Of a stretch of 64,000 nt of DNA, positions 7,119 to 14,186 are shown piece after piece; the stretch's first letter is position 1, and the number at the start of each line of letters is the position of its first letter. Source of the DNA: Bacillota bacterium (GTDB lineage Bacteria > Bacillota > Clostridia > Christensenellales > SZUA-584); the NCBI GenBank assembly GCA_023461435.1, contig JAEYLC010000027.1, positions 29,156 to 93,155 on the forward strand, given 5' to 3'. The translations under genes were made by a program, and so were the position numbers. The notes under the pieces were generated by a model. That model ran no database searches, was not told where the DNA came from, and was given only the letters and a program-made list of their open reading frames with translations.

Positions 7119-8312
7119 ATGTTAACAAGAAGCAACATCAAAAATGGAGATCAGCTCTCCATTCTCGGATTCGGCTGCATGCGCTTTCCGATGAAGGGAA
7201 GAAGCATTGACGAGGACAGAACCATTGCCATGATCCGGGATGCCATCGGCAAGGGCGTGAATTACTTTGATACGGCATATATCTACCATGGCGGAAAGAG
7301 CGAATCACTGCTCGGCAAAGCGCTCTGCGGAGGCTACAGAGAGAAAGTGAAGGTCGCGACCAAGCTGCCGCACTACATGGTCAGCAGCCTCGACGGCGCG
7401 AAAAAGATATTTCAAAACCAGCTTAACAAGCTTCGGACCGATTATATCGATTATTACCTGCTGCACATGCTCTCGGACAAAGCGGGATTTGAACGGATGG
7501 CGAAGCTCGGCGTGATGGACTGGCTCGAGCAGCTCAAAAAGGATGGCGTCATCAGAAATCTCGGATTCTCGTTCCACGGAGAAAAAAGCGATTTTGCGGA
7601 GCTCGTGACGGCATATCCGTGGGACTTCTGCCAGATTCAATACAACTATCTCGATGAGAACAATCAGGCCACAAAGGCGGGGCTGCAGCTTGCCCATTCC
7701 CTGGGTATGCCCGTCATCGTGATGGAACCGCTTCGCGGCGGCAAGCTTGCGGACAGCCTGCCCCAGGAAGTGCTGCGCGAGTTTAGCAGCTTTGATGCGG
7801 AGCGGACGCCGGTGGAGTGGGCGCTGCGCTGGATATGGAACCATCCCGAGGTGACGGTCGTGCTGTCCGGTATGAGCAGCGAAGCCCAGCTCGAAGAGAA
7901 TGTGCGCGTCGCATCCTCGGCGCGGGCGGGGGCGCTGACGGATGAGGAGCTTAAGCTTTTTGACCGCGTGAAGGCAGTGCTCCTTGAGAAGACAAAGGTG
8001 CCCTGCACCGGCTGCGGCTATTGTATGCCGTGCCCGTCCGGCGTGAATATTCCGGGCTGCTTTTCCGTCTACAACGATAAATATCTGCTGGGCAAAAAAG
8101 GATCGCGCATGAAGTATTTTCAGAACCTCGGGCTCGGAGCGAAAAAACCGAGTTTCGCGTCGCTGTGCACCGAGTGCGGTAAATGTGAGCGCCACTGCCC
8201 GCAGCATATTGAGATACGAAACGAGCTCAAAACAGTGAAGAAGGAGATGGAAGGGCCCTTGTTCAAGCCGCTTTTGTCCGCGGCGAGAAAAGTGATGAGG
8301 GTGAACCGGTAA
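7119..8312 (+). CDS. Aldo/keto reductase with C-terminal 4Fe-4S ferredoxin domain
   Basis: 397 residues. The N-terminal AKR TIM barrel has LGFGCMRFP, the catalytic Asp/Tyr region NYFDTAYIYHGGKSE, and a Lys-containing strand VATKLPHY. From about residue 290 a cysteine-rich tail carries CTGCGYCMPCPSGVNIP and CTECGKCERHCP, typical of the Fe-S AKR group of anaerobes. It probably reduces an aldehyde or ketone with NAD(P)H, with the Fe-S domain in electron transfer or structure. Substrate unknown. Monocistronic, convergent with the DeoR gene. Confidence 0.93.
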   Translation: MLTRSNIKNGDQLSILGFGCMRFPMKGRSIDEDRTIAMIRDAIGKGVNYFDTAYIYHGGKSESLLGKALCGGYREKVKVATKLPHYMVSSLDGAKKIFQNQLNKLRTDYIDYYLLHMLSDKAGFERMAKLGVMDWLEQLKKDGVIRNLGFSFHGEKSDFAELVTAYPWDFCQIQYNYLDENNQATKAGLQLAHSLGMPVIVMEPLRGGKLADSLPQEVLREFSSFDAERTPVEWALRWIWNHPEVTVVLSGMSSEAQLEENVRVASSARAGALTDEELKLFDRVKAVLLEKTKVPCTGCGYCMPCPSGVNIPGCFSVYNDKYLLGKKGSRMKYFQNLGLGAKKPSFASLCTECGKCERHCPQHIEIRNELKTVKKEMEGPLFKPLLSAARKVMRVNR

Positions 8313-8340
8313 GGTGGATTTTTATGCGTCTGACTTCCCG

Positions 8341-9114
8341 CTAAATCACTTCGACGCCTGCTTCCTTCGCCGCGTCGATGATGTCCTGCGACAAGCCGCC
8401 GTCTGAAACGAGCATATTGATATCACTAAGAGCACCGAACGTATAGGGGAGGCTCTTGCCCACCTTCGTGGAATCCATCAGCATGATCACCTTGGACGCG
8501 CGCCTTAATAATTCCTGTTTGAGCTCACATTCAGAATAGGTGCCGCTCGTGAAGCCGTTTTGCAGCGAGAAGCCGCTGGCCGCCATAAAAGCCGTGTCGA
8601 TATTCACGCCCGATAAAAATGCGGAAGCGTTGGCGCCCGATACGGATATCGTGTTGCGGCTCAGTTGCCCGCCGATGAGCATCACGGTCGGCTTGGTTTT
8701 TTTGATCAGTTCGAGAGCGATGTTCGGGCCGCTGGTCAAAAGCGACACAAAATCGTCGGGGATCTGCTTGGCAAACATCATCAGCGTGGTGCCCGAGTCA
8801 AGATAAAGCGACCGGCCGCCTTCCACGAAGGGAACAGCTTTTTTGGCGATCAGTGTTTTGGCAGCCGTGTTCTCCAGAGCGCGCCGCGAATAGATATCTT
8901 CCGCCGCCATCGACAAGCGCGAAAGCGCCACGGCGCCGCCGCGCGTCCGCTTGACAAGCCCCTCTTCCTCAAAGAACTTGAGGTCACGGCGCAGCGTCAT
9001 GCTGGAGCAGCCCGGAAACATCGTTTCCAGATCTTTCAGAAACACTTCGCCTTTTGCGTTCAAAAGGTCTCTGATCACGTCCCGCCTCTTCGTGTTCACT
9101 CCGTATGCCTCCAT
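8341..9114 (-). CDS. DeoR-family transcriptional regulator
   Basis: 257 residues. An N-terminal winged HTH (FLKDLETMFPGCSSMTLRRD with LVKRTRGGAV) is followed by the DeoR C-terminal sugar-phosphate-binding domain (LDSGTTLMMFAKQIP, TSGPNIALELI, MLMDSTKVGK). Such proteins usually sense a phosphorylated sugar and repress a sugar-catabolism operon; no such operon adjoins it, so the target is unclear. It is divergent from tadA. Confidence 0.93.
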   Translation of the reverse strand: MEAYGVNTKRRDVIRDLLNAKGEVFLKDLETMFPGCSSMTLRRDLKFFEEEGLVKRTRGGAVALSRLSMAAEDIYSRRALENTAAKTLIAKKAVPFVEGGRSLYLDSGTTLMMFAKQIPDDFVSLLTSGPNIALELIKKTKPTVMLIGGQLSRNTISVSGANASAFLSGVNIDTAFMAASGFSLQNGFTSGTYSECELKQELLRRASKVIMLMDSTKVGKSLPYTFGALSDINMLVSDGGLSQDIIDAAKEAGVEVI

Positions 9115-9135
9115 TGTTCAGAATTCATATGCAAT

Positions 9136-9164
9136 AATATATCACCGATGTTCATTTTTCACAA
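9136..9164 (-). promoter_or_regulatory. Promoter of the deoR-like gene
   Basis: On the minus strand: TTGTGA (9164-9159), 17 bases, TATATT (9141-9136), about 22 bases before the start codon. Confidence 0.55.
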
Positions 9165-9233
9165 TATCACGCTATTTTTTTTCATCGTCGTCGGGCGACG
9201 CATTGAAAACCTGATGCGCGCGTCCCAAGGCCA

Positions 9234-9242
9234 TGCTATAAT
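9234..9242 (+). promoter_or_regulatory. Extended -10 promoter of tadA
   Basis: TGCTATAAT is a perfect extended -10. Its expected +1 falls at about 9249, the A of the tadA ATG, so the mRNA may be leaderless. No convincing -35 is seen. Confidence 0.65.
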
Positions 9243-9248
9243 GGACGC

Positions 9249-9704
9249 ATGAATGATCATGAATTCTTCATGGCGGCTGCCATCGACATGGCCAAAAAAG
9301 CCGCCGCCAAAGACGAAGTCCCCGTCGGCGCCGTTATCGTTCGGGACGGGAAAATACTGGCAAAGGCGTGCAACCTTCGTGAAACGCGAAAAAACCCGCT
9401 GGCCCACGCCGAGCTGCTGGCTATCGACAAAGCGTCTAAGCGCCTTCGTGGCTGGCGGCTGCCCGGATGCACGCTGTATGTGACGCTGGAGCCGTGCCCC
9501 ATGTGTGCGGGCGCCATCATCAACGCGCGCATCGAAAATGTCGTGTTCGGCGCCTACGATCCCAAGGGCGGTGCCATGGGATCGCTCTACAATCTCGCGG
9601 AAGGCAAGCTCAACCACATGCCGCAAATCCTGGGCGGCGTTATGCGCGACGAATGCGCGGCGCTGCTGACGGCGTACTTCAAATCGAAAAGAACAAAATC
9701 TTAA
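9249..9704 (+). CDS. tadA: tRNA-specific adenosine deaminase TadA
   Basis: 151 residues. The zinc/catalytic motifs of the cytidine-deaminase fold are intact: HAELLAI (His and catalytic Glu) and PCPMCAGAI (two Cys), with ARIENVVFGAYDPKGGAMGS typical of TadA. It converts A34 to inosine in tRNA-Arg(ACG) and is usually essential. ATG 9249 has no visible Shine-Dalgarno and lies 7 bases after a perfect extended -10, so translation may be leaderless. Monocistronic. Confidence 0.95.
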   Translation: MNDHEFFMAAAIDMAKKAAAKDEVPVGAVIVRDGKILAKACNLRETRKNPLAHAELLAIDKASKRLRGWRLPGCTLYVTLEPCPMCAGAIINARIENVVFGAYDPKGGAMGSLYNLAEGKLNHMPQILGGVMRDECAALLTAYFKSKRTKS

Positions 9705-9833
9705 GGCGCCTGTTTTTTCATTTTTCGTCAAAACAAGTCAATATTTAGCTTTTTTCGCGGTGCATCTTCTGTTTCAGCTTATATTTTTTCGTTTATAAAT
9801 CAACTGTGAATTTTCCCCTTGGAGGCAAATACA

Positions 9834-11246
9834 TTGTACTTGTTTGAGCAGATGGAGCATCCCGGATATCCGTTTGACGCAAATCACGCTGGGTGCGGGC
9901 AGGCGGGTGTTTTTGATAAAGCCGGAATACCGGAAAATACGATATACGCGTTTGAAGCGGATTTTTTTTCAGGAGATATCAGCCTCACTGATTTAAATTC
10001 AGGGCAGGAGAAAACGCTCGCGCTGAAGCATGTGCTGGAGAACGTGCATCCCGACGACGTCGCGGCTGTTCAGTCCGCCATCTCCTTCATTTCTGGCTTT
10101 GAGCGGCGGTCCATACATCTGAAAATCAGATATATGAACGAAGAGGGGTCTCGCTGCTTTGAGGTGAAGGGAATGGCGCTGTCGCGGGACGACAGAGTCT
10201 TTGCCATCGGATGCATGTATGACGACAGACTGGTCGAGAGCCGGGACGAACGCCTTGAGTTTCTTGAAAAGCATGATGCGCTGACCGGATTTGCAAACGC
10301 TGCCGCGTTCGACGCGTTTGTGAGCGATTTTTTCAAATTCGGTATGTATCCCCAAACGCTGATCGTCGCCAAGATCGACCGTTTCAACGAGATCAACAAT
10401 GCTTTCGGTTATAACGCGGGCAATACGCTGATCAAGAACGTAGCGGAGGTGATCAAAGAATGTTTCTTCGACGCCGAGATCATTGCGCGGATCGGCGGGG
10501 GAGAATACTGCGTCGTCTATGCGGGCAAGAGCCCGCTTGAGATTGACAACAAGATCAAGCAGACCCGCATGATGCTGCACGGCATGTATATGAACCTTGT
10601 GAAAACCGACGTCAGCTTCGGGTATTCGTCGGCTGAGAAAGCCGTCAGCTTCTGTGACTTATATCGCCAGGCGCTTAATAAAATGCGCAAGATCAGCGCG
10701 ATGCACACTGTATTGACCGAGAATACCATGATCGACAGCATCAACGGCATTATCGAAACAAAGGCGGCGTGGGGCAAACGGCCTGTCAGGCTCCAGAGCC
10801 TGTCGTCGCAGGTGGCTGCCGTCCTCGGGTGCGGGGAAGAATGCATCGACGTTGTCAAGGTGCTCGCCAAAATCGCGGATATCGGCTTTATCGGCCTTAA
10901 CAACGATCTGATCAAAAACAGGCTGAATCTTGCCGACGACGACTATGACGAATTTATGCAGCATGTCGATTTCGGCAAAAAGATCATCGGCAAAATCGAC
11001 GAGCTTAAGGATCTGCAGGAGCTTTACAAGAGCGTATTCAAGCGTTACGACGAGCATCCGGGCCGTATACCTTTGCCGAGCCGCATCATCGCGGGCGTGC
11101 GCGGGTTTGACGATATCGTCTCGGCCCACAGGGCCGGCGGACAAGACATCACCGAGCAGTTTATGGAGACGAGGGGCAAGCAATTTTGCCCCGAGGTGGT
11201 GGACGCGATTGTGGATGTGGCGTGCAGGCATTACGCGCTGCGCTGA
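9834..11246 (+). CDS. PAS-GGDEF-HD-GYP-like protein with degenerate active sites
   Basis: About 470 residues, TTG start at 9834 with GGAGG 8 bases upstream. Residues about 45-135 look like a PAS/PAC fold (ENVHPDDVAAVQSAISFI). Residues about 145-295 form a GGDEF domain (EKHDALTGFANAAAFDAFV, VAKIDRFNEINNAFGYNAGN), but the signature reads IGGGEY: the metal-binding Asp is Gly. The C-terminal third aligns with HD-GYP (ADIGFIGLNNDLI, PLPSRIIAG) yet lacks the HD pair (AD) and the HHE..GYP loop. Both catalytic centres therefore look dead. It is more likely a nucleotide-sensing or scaffold protein than an enzyme of c-di-GMP turnover. Followed by a terminator. Confidence 0.82.
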   Translation: MYLFEQMEHPGYPFDANHAGCGQAGVFDKAGIPENTIYAFEADFFSGDISLTDLNSGQEKTLALKHVLENVHPDDVAAVQSAISFISGFERRSIHLKIRYMNEEGSRCFEVKGMALSRDDRVFAIGCMYDDRLVESRDERLEFLEKHDALTGFANAAAFDAFVSDFFKFGMYPQTLIVAKIDRFNEINNAFGYNAGNTLIKNVAEVIKECFFDAEIIARIGGGEYCVVYAGKSPLEIDNKIKQTRMMLHGMYMNLVKTDVSFGYSSAEKAVSFCDLYRQALNKMRKISAMHTVLTENTMIDSINGIIETKAAWGKRPVRLQSLSSQVAAVLGCGEECIDVVKVLAKIADIGFIGLNNDLIKNRLNLADDDYDEFMQHVDFGKKIIGKIDELKDLQELYKSVFKRYDEHPGRIPLPSRIIAGVRGFDDIVSAHRAGGQDITEQFMETRGKQFCPEVVDAIVDVACRHYALR

Positions 11247-11260
11247 TGAATACGTGTGAC

Positions 11261-11288
11261 AAAGCACTTGGAGACGAGTGCTTTTTTT
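11261..11288 (+). terminator. Terminator after the GGDEF-like gene
   Basis: 8-bp perfect stem AAAGCACT/AGTGCTTT plus a T-run. Confidence 0.85.
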
Positions 11289-11360
11289 ACAATCAATTCT
11301 AATTTCAATTCTTCACTAAGGAGCGTCTATGAGTGTAAGAAAAGATAAGGAAGTGACGTC

Positions 11361-11648
11361 TTGGGGCTGCTTTCATGGCTGTTAGAATATTTTCATAAGG
11401 AAAGTTGTTCAAAAGGCAGAAAAATCGGATGCCTTTTACTGATAATTCTTTCTGTTATACTTTTCTGTTTGTCGAATGGCCTTCGTTCGATAAGCCAGTA
11501 TTCTGCTTATATTGGTTTTCCCGCCAGCTTTTTAACACTGTGGTTTGGGCTTGGATTTAGAATTGGAAAAGGTGTAAAGTATCTTCTTTTTGGCTTGATT
11601 ATAATAATAATAGCCGTAATTGTCTTTTATATAGCATCCCCCAAATAA
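11361..11648 (+). CDS. Small hypothetical membrane protein
   Basis: 95 residues with three hydrophobic segments (about 23-38, 47-65 and 72-92) and a basic loop (HKESCSKGRK). TTG start at 11361, 7 bases after AAGGAAG. A better ribosome binding site (AAGGAG) precedes ATG 11329, which opens a frame of only 18 codons (stop 11383-11385) overlapping this start in another frame. Either that is a leader peptide coupled to this gene, or a frameshift has split one reading frame. Locally AT-rich, unlike its neighbours. No family recognised. Confidence 0.5.
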   Translation: MGLLSWLLEYFHKESCSKGRKIGCLLLIILSVILFCLSNGLRSISQYSAYIGFPASFLTLWFGLGFRIGKGVKYLLFGLIIIIIAVIVFYIASPK

Positions 11649-11684
11649 ACAAAAAGCCTGGCAGGCAGATGCCCGTCAGGCCAT
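11649..11684 (-). terminator. Terminator of the bactofilin operon
   Basis: Imperfect GCCTG...CAGGC hairpin followed on the minus strand by CTTTTTG. It ends transcription coming from the bactofilin gene. Confidence 0.55.
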
Positions 11685-11697
11685 GAGGTTGATTTTC

Positions 11698-12210
11698 TTA
11701 TACTGCCGCTTTCTCAGCGGATTTTTCAGCCGGTTTCTCGGCCGCTTTTCTGGATGCTTTTTCAGCGGGTTTTTCAGCCGGAATGTCCGCATTTTTGGTC
11801 TCATGCTTTTTCTCATGAGCTTCGGCAGGCGCGCTGAGCAGCGCTTGCTGTTCCTGACCGTCGGTAATGCTGCATTTGCCCGAATAGTAAGCGCCCTGCT
11901 CAATCGCAAAGCTCGAAGCAGAGAGATTGCCCGTCAGCTTGGCGCCGCTGAGCATCTGAACGGCGCCCGATGCGGTCAGGTTGCCGTTGATTCTGCCCGC
12001 GATGTTCACATTAATGCCCGTGACGCTGCCTTCTATCGCGCCGTCGGCGCCGATAGTGATGTCGCCGCCGGCTTTCACGTTGCCTTTGACTGCTCCGTCG
12101 ACGCGAACGCCGCCCAGCGTGTCAATATTGCCGGAGAACGTTGTGCCGGTTGGAATGCACGCATCCGGCATGTTTCTCAAACGGGCGGGTTCATTTTTAA
12201 TTCTTGCCAT
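11698..12210 (-). CDS. Bactofilin (polymer-forming cytoskeletal protein)
   Basis: 170 residues. Residues about 20-115 are a right-handed beta-helix of repeating G-x-hydrophobic rungs (GTTFSGNIDTLGGVRVDGAV, GRINGNLTASGAVQML), the DUF583/bactofilin core. An Ala/Glu/Lys/Pro-rich tail (repeats of AEKPAEK) follows. Bactofilins self-assemble without nucleotide and place cell-wall enzymes. The gene lies 21 bases after a membrane-anchored protein with a wall-associated type of domain, the usual sort of partner. MAR start with a good upstream site. Confidence 0.92.
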   Translation of the reverse strand: MARIKNEPARLRNMPDACIPTGTTFSGNIDTLGGVRVDGAVKGNVKAGGDITIGADGAIEGSVTGINVNIAGRINGNLTASGAVQMLSGAKLTGNLSASSFAIEQGAYYSGKCSITDGQEQQALLSAPAEAHEKKHETKNADIPAEKPAEKASRKAAEKPAEKSAEKAAV

Positions 12211-12231
12211 GTTTTTTTCGCACTCCTTTGT

Positions 12232-13125
12232 TTAGTATTCATTGGTTTTCAAATACTCTTCCAGCTTATCAGCACTTACAAACGATTTAAGTACCATCGC
12301 CTGATGCCTTGGGCATTCTCTCCCGGTCTCATGAACTTTGCTGTGCAAGAAGTGAATACAGAAATGACCGGGGAAATTGTTGCTGGCCGTTGGGTCCACC
12401 ATATGCGGCATGCAGTGCATGGATGCGGCGATATACCTCTCGCCGATTTTGACCCAGATCGCATGCCGATCCCAGGACCATTCGCCGCCGGCGATCTGTT
12501 TCATGATCGCCGTGTCATCGGCAGTCAGCGGTTCACTGTCGGCGTGATATTCACCGCCGAAACGGCGGACATGGAACGAGAGCCCTGTATCCACATCAAT
12601 GACTGTGGCTTCCGTCCCTTTTGGGAACACCTCCGATCCGCCGTCGAACCAGTCGATCAGCTCCACAAGCCCGTTGATATCACCGTTCTTATACTCGGTC
12701 GTTTCAACGACAGGAGCCACTTCCACCGTCAGCCAGGGGTCCGATAACCGTTTGGATTCCTCTGTGTCGCCATCCGTGACTTCGTCAAACCCCAAAGCGG
12801 GCATATCATCCTCGCTTGAGGCCGACCCTTCAGACGTTTGTACCGAGATGGGTTCAGCCGCCAAAGGGAGGCTGTCCACCGCCGCTGCAAGTACGAGACT
12901 CTGTTTCGCTTCCCGTTCACCTGATTCAGCACTGAGCTTGTCCATTGCAAGATAAGCGCTGATTCCCGCGTAGGCGCTGACGCCTACCACGGCAATTAAA
13001 ATGAAAATTAAAGCATACAGGAATACTTTTCGCACCACGATACAAACAGGTGTTTTACGCGCGACATCCTTTGTGCTGATGGTGATGCATACTTTAGCTG
13101 TGAATGGGTTGACCCGTGTTTTCAT
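12232..13125 (-). CDS. Membrane-anchored protein with a conserved clostridial HFCIHF domain
   Basis: About 297 residues. One membrane helix (about residues 29-53, FLYALIFILIAVVGVSAYAG) is followed by a Ser/Glu-rich linker and a C-terminal domain (about 155-290). That domain has a pattern I know from clostridial wall-linked proteins: FPKGTEATVIDVDTGLSFHV, HADSEPLTADDTA, WSWDRHAIWV, ASMHCMPHM, PGHFCIHFLHSKVH, HQAMV. Clustered His and a Cys could form a catalytic or metal site; no function is established to my knowledge. The start is ATG 13125 behind AAAGGTGG. Its pairing with bactofilin mirrors the M23-peptidase/bactofilin pairs of other bacteria, suggesting a role in peptidoglycan remodelling (inference). 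Confidence 0.75.
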   Translation of the reverse strand: MKTRVNPFTAKVCITISTKDVARKTPVCIVVRKVFLYALIFILIAVVGVSAYAGISAYLAMDKLSAESGEREAKQSLVLAAAVDSLPLAAEPISVQTSEGSASSEDDMPALGFDEVTDGDTEESKRLSDPWLTVEVAPVVETTEYKNGDINGLVELIDWFDGGSEVFPKGTEATVIDVDTGLSFHVRRFGGEYHADSEPLTADDTAIMKQIAGGEWSWDRHAIWVKIGERYIAASMHCMPHMVDPTASNNFPGHFCIHFLHSKVHETGRECPRHQAMVLKSFVSADKLEEYLKTNEY

Positions 13126-13223
13126 TATACGCAACCACCTTTTTTAGTTTTTATACTATTTAATACCCGTCCAGCGTTAAGTGAAACAGTTTTTTGGCAT
13201 TAGAACGGCTTTTCGTGCTGGAA

Positions 13224-14036
13224 TTAGCCGCAAAAGAAGTTTTTTGTGCGCGTGTAATTCTCAAGAAGCTCCTGAAAGCTCTGGTAATTATGGCTGTACA
13301 CCTCAAAAATCACAGAGCCGTCGTAGCCGATATTTGAAAGCTGGGATTTGAGACTGTCAAAATTCACGCTGCCGTGAAAGGGCAGCACGGGCACATACCC
13401 GCGTTTGTCGTCGAACCTGACATCGCAGATGTGAATATTGCTGAGACGTCCTTGGGCGTGCTGTAAATATTCGGCAGGAGAATAACCGGACTGGACCGCC
13501 TGCTTTAAGTCAAAAGTCAGCCAGAGGCTGTCGGGGCTTAAAAGCGGCAGCAGCTTTTGCGGGAAATCGGGCGACGCATACCAGCACCAGTGGACGTTCT
13601 CCCAGGAAAGCCTGACGCCGTGCTGCTTCGCTAAATCGGCGAGCGGCTGCGTTCTTTCCGCCACATGTGCAAAGTTGATGTCTAGGCTGGGCGCGTGCTT
13701 GATATTGGCGGGGCCGTGAAACACGTAGCTGTGGGCGCTAAGCCCGGCCGCCGCCTCGAGCACCTTCCGGTAAATATCGAGCGCTTCGAGCCTTGCGCGC
13801 TCGTGCGCCGAGAAAAGCATCGGTTCAAATTGGAGAGAAAAGGCGTGAACGGAGTTTACCTGTATGCCCCAATTTTCGGCTCGGTTTTTCAGATCCTTAA
13901 TATAATCCTTTTGATATTCGGCCATGCAGCTAAAAAACACTTCAATACGGGTGACGCCCATTTTCCCCATCAGGTCAATCGCGTCTTCATTGTAAACATT
14001 CGGGAAAAAACAGGCCGTAGACATTCCAAATACCAT
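13224..14036 (-). CDS. Sugar phosphate isomerase/epimerase (xylose isomerase-like TIM barrel)
   Basis: 270 residues of the AP-endonuclease-2/xylose isomerase-like barrel: EVFFSCMAEY, VNSVHAFSLQFEPM, YVFHGPANIKHA, LSWENVHWCWYA (metal-binding Glu), LTFDLKQAVQSGYSP, IHICDVRFDDKRGYVPVLPFHGSV and a C-terminal IFEVYSH (metal Glu). It probably acts on a sugar or inositol-type substrate. It stands alone, divergent from the NAD(P)H flavoprotein, so the pathway is not indicated. Confidence 0.85.
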   Translation of the reverse strand: MVFGMSTACFFPNVYNEDAIDLMGKMGVTRIEVFFSCMAEYQKDYIKDLKNRAENWGIQVNSVHAFSLQFEPMLFSAHERARLEALDIYRKVLEAAAGLSAHSYVFHGPANIKHAPSLDINFAHVAERTQPLADLAKQHGVRLSWENVHWCWYASPDFPQKLLPLLSPDSLWLTFDLKQAVQSGYSPAEYLQHAQGRLSNIHICDVRFDDKRGYVPVLPFHGSVNFDSLKSQLSNIGYDGSVIFEVYSHNYQSFQELLENYTRTKNFFCG

Positions 14037-14132
14037 AAGTCCCTCCGAAAACCATTATATCAAAAACTCTTATAAAATTCTTATAAAATTCAAAATATCA
14101 AGAAATAATACAAAGGGAATAGATTTAGATAA

Positions 14133-14151
14133 TCGAATATATATAATACGA
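14133..14151 (+). promoter_or_regulatory. Candidate ArsR operator overlapping a TATAAT
   Basis: TCGAAT (14133-14138) and ATACGA (14146-14151) form an inverted repeat with one mismatch and a 7-base spacer, enclosing TATAAT at 14142-14147. A second TATAAT is at 14154-14159. The ArsR protein encoded at the operon end is the likely ligand (inference). Confidence 0.4.
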
Positions 14152-14186
14152 AATATAATTTTTGGATTATATCTTAGGGAGACGGG

